Assembly: GCF_958450345.1 (NCBI RefSeq)
Contig: NC_088780.1
Span: 104,296,226 to 104,360,225, forward strand
Direction of reading: 5' to 3'
Length of the DNA: 64,000 nucleotides
From: Calliphora vicina
Taxonomy: Eukaryota > Arthropoda > Insecta > Diptera > Calliphoridae
Made by a program: the position numbers and the translations under genes. The notes beneath the pieces were generated by a model that was not told where the DNA came from, ran no database searches, and saw only the letters and a program-made list of their open reading frames with translations. The stretch's first letter is position 1. Each line of letters begins with the position of its first letter. Of the stretch, positions 45,130-55,842 are shown piece after piece.

Positions 45130-45780
45130 TTAAGATGCCCAAGGGAAGTTTTTTGTCAAGAAAAGATTCAATTAAATTCAAATTAAAATCGAACGTTCGG
45201 AAAGTGTGGTGCGAAATTTCTTGAAGAAAGCTGAAAATGATGGTGTTCGCAAACCTACAAAGGGAAATACAAAACTAACGAGAAGACAACTTAATCTAAT
45301 AAAACAAGAAGCAACCCACAACAAATTGAATTCCGCACAAATAAAGAATAAACTGAATCTTCCAGTGACTTCCAAACACATTGAACTGTTGGAAGATGCT
45401 CTTCTCTCAATTATGGATGAAAAAATGGATGAAGATTGCATATTCCAACAAGATAATGCTGCAATCCATGTTTCTAAGCAATCGAAATCTTGGTTTAATG
45501 AACATAGCATTCCTCTGTTGGACTGGCCGGCTTGTAGTCTGGACTTAAACCCAATGGAGAACTTGTGGGGATACATGGCCCGTAAAGTTTATGCAAATAA
45601 TGCCCAGAATTAAAGCATAATGACTGTGACAGAGTTGAAACTAAGAATTAAACAAGTTTGGGAGGAAATTGATTACGATCTGCTTACAAATTAGTGGAAT
45701 CAATGCCAGACCGTATTTTTGAAACAATCCATAACAAAGGATCATCCACACATTATTAATAATGCTACAGTGGCCCATAA
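45130..45780 (+). pseudogene. Tc1-type (DD34E) transposase, internally deleted
   Basis: The first part (45135-45370) has helix-turn-helix texture including TRRQLNLIKQEATHN and SAQIKNKLNLPVTS. It jumps within one open frame to the catalytic half: IFQQDNAAIHVSKQ with the second Asp at 45452 and LDLNPMENLWGYM with Glu at 45557, 34 residues apart. The segment bearing the first catalytic Asp is deleted. A TAA at 45611 is followed by TVTELKLRIKQVWEE and, in another frame, ESMPDRIFETIHNKG, the usual Tc1 C-terminus. Non-functional. Confidence 0.85.
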
Positions 45781-45924
45781 ATTAAAGTGCGTAAATGTCT
45801 GTTAATCTCGAAAATTAAGTAAAAAAAAAATAAAGTACATTTGATTTTTTTTTGTAAACAATATTTTAAGTGAAGTCTTAACTAATTTAATAAACAAATT
45901 TGTTAAAAATGTTGAGCAGAAAGA
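45781..45924. other. End of Tc1 relic and unassigned linker
   Basis: TACAGTGGCCCATAAATTAA at 45769 looks like a Tc1-type terminus, but its partner on the left was not found. Confidence 0.35.
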
Positions 45925-46145
45925 GAAACTATCGTCGCATTTAATCGAAGCTACAATCAACAGCGGCAAATGTAAAGGGGAGATGTGCTAATATCCTGAA
46001 TTCCAATGATATCAACTGATTTACCATTCCAAATTCCAGATTCTACTGCGTTTGGCTTTCGCCATAACCATCAACAAGGCTCAAGGCCAATCGCAAAGTG
46101 TTGATGGTTTGAACTTAGAAAAATTACTGTTTGAATGTTTGAGTT
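45925..46145 (+). pseudogene. Helitron helicase C-terminal fragment
   Basis: Across frames the segment reads HLIEATINSGKCKGE (with in-frame stops after it) and then LRLAFAITINKAQGQS followed by VDGLNL. In Helitron Rep-helicases the PIF1-like helicase ends with an RLQFPv-LaFAmTINKAQGQS block, so the match is specific. Only the last helicase motifs remain. It could be the remnant of an autonomous element of the kind that mobilises the Helitron-like families here, but no link is proven. Confidence 0.75.
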
Positions 46146-46489
46146 AGAAAGTCATTTAGAAAATGTTAGAGAAAGTATGGAGATTTGCGGTGCCACTGAT
46201 TTAATGTTGAACTCTTTTTTAAGGATCCCATCCAAAACAACTCGTGTAATATTCTGCTTAAAGCTCGAGCAAAAAAGCAATTAGTTTTAATTAGACACAA
46301 TCAACCGAACGTCTTGGAAATATCGACAAAATAGTGACTGAAACGACACTATATTTCCAATAGGAAGGCTAGCAAATCTCACGTATTTCTTCTGTTTCGC
46401 GATAATTTTTAGGTTTATCAGCCTTTCCATTTGAGGAATTAGCGTTACTCGGCTTATTACAAAGAACTAATGGGTACTAATGGACAATC
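46146..46489. other. Unassigned linker
   Basis: Probably decayed sequence of one of the neighbouring elements; nothing recognised. Confidence 0.3.
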
Positions 46490-46800
46490 TAGCACTACAA
46501 AGAACACTACTTCAAGCCCAGAGCTGGCATGGCATCTTGCCCAGAAAACTTATTAATGTGTAGATCCACGAATGCCATTTAAACGGAACGAACTCGAATG
46601 AATATATTTGGCATAGTTTCTAATAATTGTTTGATCTCGGCAAGAGGTTGATCGCTTTCCAGCAGGTTAGAATTATTTGCAAATAATTCAGCCAAAAGGT
46701 TTGTTTTATCAACCACGTCAGTGGGTGTTTGATCATCCGTTTAGAATGTCGGAATTGAGTAACCTAAAGCATTTACTGCCTCGGTGAACAGTAATAACTT
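46490..46800 (-). pseudogene. Jockey-like LINE fragment before the reverse-transcriptase core
   Basis: On the minus strand: DVVDKTNLLAELFANNSNL, then QPLAEIKQLLETMPNIF, then HINKFSGQDAMPALGLK. In jockey-type ORF2 proteins the same order is found (AEKA-LLA-LFA-NS ... nKASGPDgIPa-vLK), immediately before the polymerase motifs. The polymerase itself is absent. Single stops interrupt the frame. Confidence 0.65.
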
Positions 46801-47199
46801 TAGGACAAAGACATTTACTACTTTGACATACTAATACCTTGACTTTTTGCATAACAAATGTGTTTCTGCTTCTTAATTATTATGCCAAATTCTGAATGCA
46901 TCATGTCTGGATGTGATTTAAATTTTTCACATCTGATTAATTCAAGATCTTTGTCTAGATCTAATAGAAAATTTCTTTAAAGGAGAAATAGTTTTATTCC
47001 CAGCATGACTCCAACCATTTTCGTAACAAAGTTTCCAATTGAAATGCCCAAGGAAAATGGTTGTGATCAATTGAGTCTGAGGAATTGCGAAACCAAATGT
47101 TTTTACAGAATATAGATCTCTTCTAGTAGATAGAATCGGATCGAGAACAAAAATTTGGCATCATTTTTAATTTTTCCACTTTGGAGCTTAGAGGATCCA
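46801..47199. other. Probable continuation of the LINE fragment, not resolvable
   Basis: Minus-strand reading gives LFTEAVNALGYSIPTF next to the fragment and weaker coding-like strings up to about 47060; beyond that nothing is recognised. Confidence 0.3.
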
Positions 47200-47275
47200 G
47201 CTGTCCTTGGTAATTAAAGTCCTATCTGCTTAGAAGTTACAGATTTATTTTAATTTTTTCCGTTTCTCCACTGTG
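47200..47275 (-). repeat. Isolated Transib-like terminus
   Basis: Inverse strand reads CACAGTGGAGAAACGGAAAA, then ATAAATCTGTAACTTCTAAG. Heptamer exact; spacer about 19 bp to AATAAATCT. The facing terminus was not found, so it may be a solo fragment. Confidence 0.55.
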
Positions 47276-48112
47276 TGCTAGATATCATTATCTTTTATTG
47301 TATGAAAAATTACAATCACGAAGTGTGAACAATATTCTTTTCTAATATTAAAATCTCCACAAGTTATTCCATTTAATTTTACATACATATTTGTTTTAAC
47401 AATTCACCATCAAAGTTGCACATGAAACTAGCAAAAACAATTTATGTATTTCTAAATTTACACTTAATTTTACTCATATAATTGCTGTGAATGTTATGTC
47501 ATCCTGGTTTTCATGCTATCAAGTATTAGAAAAAATAATAATGAAAATAGTTTATAATTTTCATTAAAATTTTAATAAAAAAGTTTCAACAACTTTGTTA
47601 AGTTTTTACTCATAAAGAGTTTGTTTGTTTGTTTCCTAACTAAATACTTTGCGTTTTAGTTTTGTTTTTTTACATTTTACATAAAATTAAAAAAAAATCT
47701 AAATTTTATGAAGAGAAAATGATGTCGAAAAGTTTTTGATTTGTGTTGTTTTTATTGTTTATTCTGCTGCTGCTGCTTACTGTTCTTCCTTTATAACCAA
47801 CCATTGACAATGAAACATTTTAAAGGATTCGGAGAAAATTTTAATTTCAACATTTTAGTTGTCTGATTTTTGCATAAATAATTTGCACGAAAGTGGATGT
47901 TCATAAAAAATGAGTAATTATTTTTTAATGATCTGATTGATGTTTTTTAGAGGAATTGCTGTTGATGGTTAAATAAAACAATTAACAAAATTGTTTGTCA
48001 TCTCTCTTAAATATTTAGTTTTGTTAAACTAGGAAAAATGGTTGTTTTTGATAAAAAAAAACCCATGTCCCAGAAGTTCTGGATAACTGTTCTGATCTAG
48101 TGATTTTACCTA
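47276..48112. other. Single-copy-looking AT-rich island
   Basis: CTGCTGCTGCTGCTTACTG at 47763 and long A/T tracts. No exon could be defended. Confidence 0.35.
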
Positions 48113-48880
48113 CACTGAGGGAAAAACGACGTTGCAAAATCGACAACGGTTGGTGTCATTTTGACACCATACGGTGTCACTTTTTTTCGACACCGTACGT
48201 TACAATTTGTAAACAAACGGTTTCGAATCGACAACGCAATGTTGTTAAATTATTCGCGACGCATTTCAACATAAGTTGCTTTTTATAAGTGTGTTTTAAT
48301 TTTATTTACATTAAAAAATTTAAAATAAATAAATGTTTTAAGAACCAAAATATAAAAGAAAGTGTAATTGTGTTTGATTGCTAATTTGTGTTGATGCAGA
48401 TGAAGATCCAGGCAGTGAAGTCAGTGGAGATCTAGGCAGAGAAGACCACCAAATCCAGTGACGACACAACTCCAAATGGAAATTTATAGTTTTTATATTT
48501 ATGTTTTATATGTATTGCATTAAAAAAATAAAGAAATTGTTATTTATATTAATTACCAAAAAAATAGAAAGGAAAAATTGTCAGGTGTCAAATCGTAAAC
48601 AAACGGTATCAAGTCGATAATTTTTGGTGTCAAATTGACAACGGTCTGGTGTCAAATCGTACACAAACGGTGACAAATTGTCAACGGTCTGTTATAAAAT
48701 CGTACACGAACGTTGTCAAATCGACAACGGATGGTGTCAAATCGGCTACGGAATGGTGTAATTTTTTCGTTGTCAAATTGACACCGTTCGTTTACAATTT
48801 GTACACATACGGGGTTGATACACTATTGACACCGAATGGTGTCAAATTGTACACGAATGTGTTCACTTTTTCGCTGTGTG
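48113..48880. mobile_element. TIR element packed with GTGTCAAAT iterons
   Basis: Ends CACTGAGGGAAAAA and TTTTTCGCTGTGTG, flanked by TA at 48111-48112 and 48881-48882. Both thirds carry iterated blocks of the type GGTGTCAAATCGTACACAA and TGTCAAATCGACAACGG (at least ten), in both orientations. A GC-richer central patch (48405-48470, with GAAGATCCAGGCAGTGAAG) is unlike the rest. The end motif resembles the ACAGAGGGAAAAC start of the 19031 MITE. The ORFs at 48100 and 48649 arise from the iterons. Confidence 0.8.
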
Positions 48881-48959
48881 TATCATTAGAGTCACTTCTA
48901 AGTTGTTACAGAATTATCGGTGTGACTAGTTATTTTCACATGAGCGTGTCCTTTACTCT

Positions 48960-50806
48960 CTAATAGATTATTTCTGAAGTCTAAAATATCTACTTTCTGA
49001 AGTGCGATTTGTTGCAGTTGTTTTCGTGTCTTCCCACGTAGGATTGCATTGTCCTAGTTCTTGGAGTATCGAGCATCTCCATGTATTCTTTGGCCGACCA
49101 CGGCTTCTAAAGCCTGGAAGGTTCCATTTTATCACCATCCTATACCGTCTGGATTCTTTCTGATAGTATGGCCAATGCACCTCCATTTCCTACGATTCAT
49201 TTGTGTTGGTGATGTTGTTAGGTCAGAATATTCTGCATATGTTTGTGATACACTTGTTTATGAATACCTGCAGGAGCAGGAGTGATAGGAGACATCATTG
49301 TTTAACTCCTTGTTATTTTCCCGTGAAGAACAGATAGTTCTGCATCCTCGTACATAGTTAGCTTTGCTGATTCGAGTTATTTTCTGGGGTACTCCTTTTC
49401 CTCTCAATGCTTTCGATATGGCTTTCCGTCTGATGGTATCGAAGCTTTCTTGAAATCTACAGGAGAGTACGCCATTCTTGGGATTGTCCTATTATAATGT
49501 GTAGAGAGTTGGCCTGGTCTACGCTGCTCCTGCTTGGCTGGAAACGTGCCTGTTAATCTCGTAGATTGTTCTCCATTTGAATCCATTCCTGTATTATGAC
49601 TGCTAGTATATTGTATAAAGAGTAATTCATCTCCAGTAGTTGCAATCCTTCAAGTCGACACTTTTCGGTAACGATGATGCCATTCTTTCAAGTTGCAGGT
49701 AGTCTTTCTTCCTCCCAGATTGATGTTATGTGCGATCGTAGAAGTTAGTTCAGATGTGATTCCGATGTCAACCCAAATAATTTCTTATAATGGGGAAGCT
49801 GCTTCATATTCTTAGGATATTTTCTGCAGGACTATTGTTTACAATTTCATTGTCCTCAGTAGTTGCATCTGTGGCGATGTTACTAATTTCTTCGAAATCA
49901 AGGCGAATTTATATACAAATACGAGCGAATTCATGCATTTTTTATATGGAGTTTGACATTCGAAACAATGAGAGAGTGGTTTTGAATGTCAATTTCCATA
50001 TATAAAAAATTAATGAATTCGCTCGTATTTTCCTGAATTCGCCACCGACACCACCTTGTATATAAATTCGCCTTGTTCGAAATGTTCTATCCATATTTGT
50101 GTCTGTACATCATTGTTTGTTAATAGTGCACCATTGCGATCAGCGACTGGTTGGTTCCGGTTCCTGTTACACTTCCGTTTGGTGAGACAGTTTATCGTAT
50201 GGTGTAGTTTTCTCATATTGTTCTGGCTTCCCACTTCCTCTGCCGACATTGCAAGTCGTTCTAGGAACTTTCTCTTGTCTCTTCTTGCTGCTCTCTTTAC
50301 TTGAGTTCCCTTTTTTGAGAAACCAGGTTCCAAGTGTCGCGACATGTCGTCTGATATTCATGCTCTTCTTTGTGGTTGCGCTATACCCAATGTTTCTTTT
50401 TCTACTCGGTTATATATAACATGTTCTTAGCTATTATCGTTATTCTGGAGTTGTTGTAGGCAGAGCCATTTTCATCTTGTGTACCTGGTTGTTCTTCTTT
50501 GCCATTTCAGTTTTATCTTGATTTCGGCTGTGATGGTCTCATGATTACTACCGATATCAACATCTCTTCTGTTTCTGACATCCATTAAGAAGCTTCTCCA
50601 TCTTCTGCTCACACATATATAATCAATTTCATTGCGTGAGTTGCTCATGTGTATTATGATATCTCCTCTTCGAATCTCATTGAGCGTAGTTGTAAGTTGT
50701 TCATAGAATTCATCCTTCTTACTCTGCTCTTGAAGGGAGTCATTATTCGGTCTGATGTAGGCTTCCATGTTTGGAGGGAGTTTCTCCATCTTCATTTCCA
50801 CTGTTG
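48960..50806 (-). pseudogene. RTE-clade LINE ORF, 5'-truncated and frameshifted
   Basis: Minus strand, in order: the end of an endonuclease domain (SKKDEFYEQLTTTLNEIRRG, then NEIDYICVSRRWRSFLMDVR and IGSNHETITAEIKIKLK; the second holds the usual SDH site as SNH), a linker (RAARRDKRKFLERLAMSAEE ... LLTNNDVQTQIWIEHFEQGE), reverse-transcriptase pieces (VDFKKASIPSDGKPYRKH, where RTE proteins have FIDFKKAFDS), and the C-terminal WNLPGFRSRGRPKNTWR motif. A 177-bp MITE interrupts it at 49899. Its 5' end abuts a Helitron-like scrap. Confidence 0.85.
49899..50075. mobile_element. 177-bp palindromic MITE with 8-bp TSD (hAT-like)
   Basis: Ends CAAGGCGAATTTATATACAA and its exact inverse; TTCGAAAT flanks both sides (49891-49898 and 50076-50083). 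The body is a near-complete hairpin (ATACGAGCGAATTCAT on both arms) apart from an asymmetric insert CCTGAATTCGCCACCGACA near the right end. Inserted in the RTE relic. Confidence 0.92.
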
Positions 50807-50886
50807 ATTACACTATTAACATTTACAGTGATTATGGGGTCGCAAATGAAAAATGTGGAAATTACAAACGGAATGACACACTTATA

Positions 50887-51782
50887 CAAGGTGGCGCAAA
50901 AGTAATCCTCCTATCAGAAAATGCTATAAATTTTGCGATTGGCCCCTAATGTCAGTTCTGTTTTGACATTTGTGTAGTGAACACATGCGAAATACACGTT
51001 AATAAACAATGTTACGCTACACTGCTCCAGAACGCGGAATATTGCTGACTATTTATTTGACCTTAATCAAATAATTAAAATAAGATGATTTTTCATCAAA
51101 AATAATCATGAGTGATGAGGCCCATTTCCATCTTAGCGGGTACGTAAATAAGCAAAATTTACGCTTCTGGGGCACTGAAAATCCGCGTGTAACCCACGAA
51201 GTGCTGTTTTCGCTGGAGGAGTCATCGGACCTTTTTTCTTCGAAGACGTCGCGGGCCAAACGGTTACTGTGAATGGTGAGCGCTACAGAGCAATGATCAA
51301 CGAGTTCTTTTTGCCGCAACTTGATGAATTGGGATGTGGTTCCAACAGGACGGTGCAACGGCACACACTGCACGTGCGACAACCGATATGCTGAAGGATG
51401 CATTTCCCGGGCGCCTAATCTCACGTTTTGGCGATTTGCACTGGCCAGCAAGATCGCCTGATTTGACCGCTCCAGACTTCTTTTTGTGGGGCTTTTTGAA
51501 GTCGCGGGTTTATGTCAACAAGCCTCAGACTCTTGCAGCTCTTAAAGTCAATATCCATCAAGAATGTGAGGACCTATCGCCGGAAGTTTTGGCCAAAGTG
51601 ATGGAAAATGCCATAAAAAGGGCTCAAATGGCGGTGGGTATTTACATGACATCATATTCTCCTCATGATGTAAAAAAAATTAAAAGACCAAATAAAAATA
51701 ATCCACAAGAACAATCAAAGTTTTTCATTTTTTTTTTAATTACAGCCAAAAAACATCGGAAGTTTACTTTTGCGCCACCTTG
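50887..51782 (+). mobile_element. Internally deleted mariner, TA duplication
   Basis: Inverted ends CAAGGTGGCGCAAAAGTAA and TTACTTTTGCGCCACCTTG are exact; TA at 50885-50886 and 51783-51784. At 896 bp it is shorter than a complete mariner (about 1.3 kb). The transposase N-terminus is missing. The nearly perfect ends suggest it is young compared with the other relics. Confidence 0.93.
51100..51690 (+). pseudogene. Mariner (DD41D, rosa-like) transposase fragment
   Basis: MSDEAHFHLSGYVNKQNLRF at 51109 holds the first catalytic Asp. After one frameshift near 51205, GVIGPFFFEDVAGQTVTV follows; after another near 51330, MWFQQDGATAHTARATTDML (second Asp at 51349) and SPDLTAPDFFLWGFLKSRVY (third Asp at 51475). 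The last two are separated by 41 residues, the spacing of the DD41D 'rosa' mariners. The DNA-binding part is deleted. Confidence 0.85.
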
Positions 51783-51820
51783 TATATACCCTTACCACTC
51801 ATAGTTAAGGTTATAATAAT

Positions 51821-52138
51821 TTAGTTTAATTGCCAATAACTTTCGGTTAATTTATAATGATTTCTAGAAACTAATCTTTTAGTAAAGTCATTAATTCAAG
51901 CAATTTTGTCATTTAAAAAACCATTACAAAAAAAAAAAAATTTATTTTAAGTTTTTCTAAACTGAAACTCAAATATGCCAATCATTAATAACACATTATT
52001 TTTTGTGCTATTTTTTTATCACAGGGGACTAATTTTAAGTGGCAAAGAATAAAATAAAATATTTAGCGATTTTTCTATGAGAGACTTGACTGAAAGAAAA
52101 ACTCATGGTTTTATTTTATGCATATTTATATATGGATA
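51821..52138. other. Unassigned AT-rich sequence
   Basis: Long A and T tracts; nothing recognised. Confidence 0.35.
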
Positions 52139-53749
52139 TTAGGGTGGCCCTTATTTTACGCATCTTAGATTAGCGATGCTGCTGTGAAGATTCTCAAATT
52201 GTTCGCTGTCATCCAAAAACATTGTACAGAAAATTTTAGCAAAATCGAATAACGTTGCACATTCTAATTGAAGTTTCGACGTTTGGGTCAAAGTATTTAA
52301 AAAAAAAATGTGTTAAAAGGCCAAAAGAAATCCAGCAATTCCAAAAAAAATTGAAGCGAAAATCCCAAAAATGGTAATTTTGTACATTTTTGCCCATAGC
52401 GACCACATTTCCTTTGGGGCTGGCAAAATATTTTAGGGAACACATCAAGGTTTCCAAAGTTGCTTTCCGTTTTATGATCCCAGCTTTGGGATTTTACAAA
52501 ATTTTATAAAAAATAGGTTAAATTCCGAAGGGCATAGTTGCGGCATATTCGAAAAATACAAAAATGTTCTTCGATAAGATAACTTACTTAAACAAAGGTA
52601 AATTCTCAGTGAGTTGTTAGGTTTTCCCTAATTTATTTGACACGTCAAAAACATAAGGTAGACATGTTATATATCAATGGATAGAGGATTTTGTCTACTT
52701 TTCAAAAATATATATAACTTTTGACAATTAAAAAATTCATCGAATACTTTTTTGAAAAATATGACAATAAATGCTTTTTATTGAATTTTGCATAGATACA
52801 AATTTTTCAAATTGAAATAAAATTTTTATTTATGAATATTTTTTAATGAAATTTCACAGTTATGTAGATTTTTGTATTCAAAATGGAAAAATAAAAACAA
52901 ATTTTGAAATTTGTTATCAAGTATCCCGCAATTCCCAAAAAAATCTTGAAAAATCCCAAAAATGGGATTTTTTCGTTTTTTGGCTATAATATCCATAGTA
53001 GGAGCGGGGTTATCGGAACCCTTTACAAGATAATTAAGAACTTATTGGGCCATCTAAAATAGGTTACTATATTTTGATATCGAGTATGCAATTTGAGAAT
53101 TTTTGCCCTTGAATTTGAATTTTACATAAAAAATAGGCATTTTTTTAATGGACCTGCTCCCGTCGGTATCAAAAATTATAAATGTTTTTTTTCATTTAAA
53201 ATATTTAGCGTAAAGTTAGCTTTACAAAAAGTATAAATTCTATAATGATCCTCTTAGAAAATTTTTAGATAACTTAAAAAGAATAAAAGTACTTTTTTCC
53301 CAAAAAAATTGCGAAAAATCGCCTTTTTTAATTTTTTTATATTGTAACTTTTTTAGCATGTAACTTTGGACTCAGTCATGATTTTTAAACACTTCTTTCT
53401 TTATTTGATATATAGATCTATTGTTAAGCCTATAAAAGAAAAATGGATAATCGGAGAATATTTGGAACCGTGGTCACCAAAAAACTGGTGTAAGGTGGGT
53501 AAAAATGTAAAAATTAAATATTCAAATGCGAATATCTCCTAAGCTATAAGAGATAATTGATAGCTACGACGAGGTGTTATGTAGTGCTCGACGAGGAGAT
53601 TCTGTATGTGTAATTTTTGAAATCGGAACACAAACGAAGAAATAGGATCATTTTAAAAATTGAACATACCCGAGGTGTCCTACTTTGGGAACCCCTGATC
53701 CCGCTCCTGGTTGGGACATGATGTCCAAATTCAAAACTTAAACTCGACT

Positions 53750-53848
53750 ACACTTCCTCTTTGCGCATGTGAAATTTCATTCAAATCGGCGTAAGGGTTT
53801 AGAAGTTACAGATTTATTTCCCTCTTTTTTTATTCTCATACCACTGTG
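53750..53848 (-). repeat. Transib-like terminus
   Basis: The inverse strand starts CACAGTGGTATGAGAATAAA; exactly 23 bp separate the heptamer from AATAAATCT, then AACTTCTAAACCC. The remainder of the element lies to the left; the opposite end is not found. Confidence 0.65.
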
Positions 53849-53864
53849 CACCGTGTAATTTATG

Positions 53865-54287
53865 ACAAAAAAAAATTTTGATGAAAAAAAAAATTCGGCT
53901 TAAAAAATATTTTTCCCGATTTTGACTCATTGTAGGTCCAACTTATTATAGCTTTATATACATCGTTGCAATGGACTTTAAAATATCTATCATTAGATAT
54001 CCATATTGTCTATATTAATGACATAGTAATCCAGATATAGATCAAAAATAGGCCAAAAATCTAGGTTTTCCCGGAAGAATTCCCGATGTATGAATCATGT
54101 ATGTAAGTTATTTAGGGGCTATGGAAAGTTGATTTCAACATGCAGACGGGCATGGCTATATCGACTTTGCTATCTATAACGATCCAGAATATATATACAT
54201 TGTGGGGTCGCAAATGAAAAATGTAGAAATTACAAACAGAATGACAAACTTATATATACCCTTGCCACTCATGGCGATGGGTATAAA
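53865..54287 (+). mobile_element. Helitron-like element, family B, lacking its head
   Basis: Contains GACTCATTGTAGGTCCAACT, ATCATTAGATATCCATATTG, GGGGCTATGGAAAGTTG, a shortened GACGGGCATGGC tract and the tail CCCTTGCCACTCATGGCGATGGGTATA. It abuts the CACAGTG-type end at 53848. Confidence 0.85.
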
Positions 54288-54635
54288 AATCGATTCCATT
54301 CTGCCCAAAAGCACATTTCTCTACAAACTGCATCAATTGATTTTTGAAATTGAGTGGTCTAAATATAGGGTTTTGATACCCTCTATTCCCGAAAATTTCG
54401 AAAAACTATTTGCAGATATTCCGGTTAGAATATTCCCGCATAGAAACAATAGTTCCCACTTTTTTTTAAATTTTTTTGAAAATTTTGCTACTCGAAACTT
54501 CATATAAAATATGCAGCATCTAAACGTTAATCGATTTTGCTTAAATTTTCAGCTTTAGGTTTTAATATGTTGGAGAACAATTTTAGATCTTGGGAGCATT
54601 TAAAATCCAATAAGTAGAAAATAGGGCTAACCTAA

Positions 54636-55403
54636 TATACATACATATATATATATTTTTTAAAAGCAGCAACAAAATAATAGCTTTCCATTTTTTTTAT
54701 TTTCATGAATTTCTTCATCAAACAGGCTTATTACAATTATTTATTTTTTCTATTTTTTTTAGGTATTTTTTTCAAATTTCCTTTTATTTTTTGGTTGTTT
54801 GTGTGCGGACTTTTGAAACACATACAATCTAACACATACACACACACGTGCTCACAATTTGACTTCCTTTTAAAGCCCATTATGGAAACCAAAATGCGCT
54901 ATAAATCCTTTTTGCATACAGTTTTTCTTGTTTTTTGTTTTTGTCGTTGGTTTTGGTTCTTGAGTTTGTTTGAGTTGACAGAATGTGTGTGTGTGTTTAT
55001 GTGTGAGTGAAAATGATGGCAGTTGGATTTTGTGGTGCCTTTGAGTAGTTGGAGCTGGTGGTGGGTGGCTTTTTTGCTATTGCCTTAGGAAATTTTAAAT
55101 TTTAATCACGATAATGTGCGGTAGATAATACTACAATAAAACTATAGTTTACAAATATACACATACACTTATACAGACTTGAATGTATTTAGACTCTTTA
55201 GTCACATACAGTCACAATTTCCAGCATCTAACATGGCTTTCACACTTCAACAACAGCAGCAGCAGCAGTAGTCCTCTTTGTCTTTTCAACCATGTATAAT
55301 TTTTTGTCCATATAGAAATATTTAACTTAACTCACCTACATACAGTAGGATGCCCCAGGAAACTTTGTCGATATTATTAACTAAAATCTGAGAAGTTTAG
55401 TCT
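54636..55403. other. Single-copy-looking island with simple repeats
   Basis: ACACATACACACACACG at 54834, GTGTGTGTGTG at 54986, CAACAACAGCAGCAGCAGCA at 55248. The 101-codon ORF at 54705 is Phe-rich by composition. No exon could be defended. Confidence 0.35.
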
Positions 55404-55600
55404 CACCGAGAAAAACACATTCGTTTTGGCAACCGAATTTGTTTCCATTCGCATGAATCCATTAATCGAAAATCTGAAATAACACAATTTTTGTCATCCC
55501 ATTTAATATTTTGTTGCCACAACAATAAAATTTTACCATTAAGCCTGAATCATTCGATTGACAACAAATATGGTTGGTACAACGAATCAGTTTTCTCTAT
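55404..55600. mobile_element. MITE of the CGAATTTGTTGCC family, diverged
   Basis: Left CACCGAGAAAAACACATTCG then GGCAACCGAATTTGTTTCC; right TCATTCGATTGACAACAAAT ... ACGAATCAGTTTTCTCTATG. Same plan as 19031-19284. Confidence 0.75.
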
Positions 55601-55842
55601 GTTGTTTTAAGATAATGATTCTAATATTGGTAAGTTAGATTAAGTTATAAAAAGTACTTTTTCACGTTTTCCCACTTGGCTAAGTAACAATCAAAGCCGT
55701 AAACAAAATTACTTATCTGAATGCTTTAATTTTAGATGGGATTACCCTAACGTATATGTATGTGCACATAGAACAACACACTAATTTGTTTCCTGTGTAT
55801 TGGATAAAATGAAGTAAAACTGAAAAAAACAAAAAATGTCGC

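Larger units (their letters stand above)
50807..51820 (+). mobile_element. Helitron-like family-B 3' end, split by a mariner
   Basis: Left piece TTATGGGGTCGCAAATGAAA ... GGAATGACACACTTATA, right piece TATATACCCTTACCACTCAT then AGTTAAGGTTATA. Joined, they make the standard family-B tail. Only the last ~110 bp of the element remain. Confidence 0.82.
52139..54635. mobile_element. Mosaic bounded by inverted TTAGGGTGGCCC-type termini
   Basis: Left TTAGGGTGGCCCTTATTTTA and right AAAATAGGGCTAACCTAA are inverse-related. Inside are Transib-like interior sequence (52300-52560 and 52920-53848 with ATCCCAAAAATGGGATTTT strings), a Transib-like terminus, a family-B copy and another Transib-like interior piece (54290-54500). 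Same terminus type as 32743-36225. Confidence 0.4.

Noticed and set aside
48100..48963. ORFs of 62 and 104 codons
   Set aside because: Produced by the iterated short words of the TIR element; the apparent peptide repeats (NGVKLYTNV-like) are not conserved protein.
50807..50886. Host exon next to the RTE relic
   Set aside because: The sequence is the tail of a family-B Helitron-like element, rejoined across the mariner.
54705..55010. Phe/Leu/Cys-rich ORF with apparent membrane segments
   Set aside because: T-rich low-complexity sequence read in one frame; similar ORFs appear on opposite strands elsewhere (40825-41142, 60665-60994).
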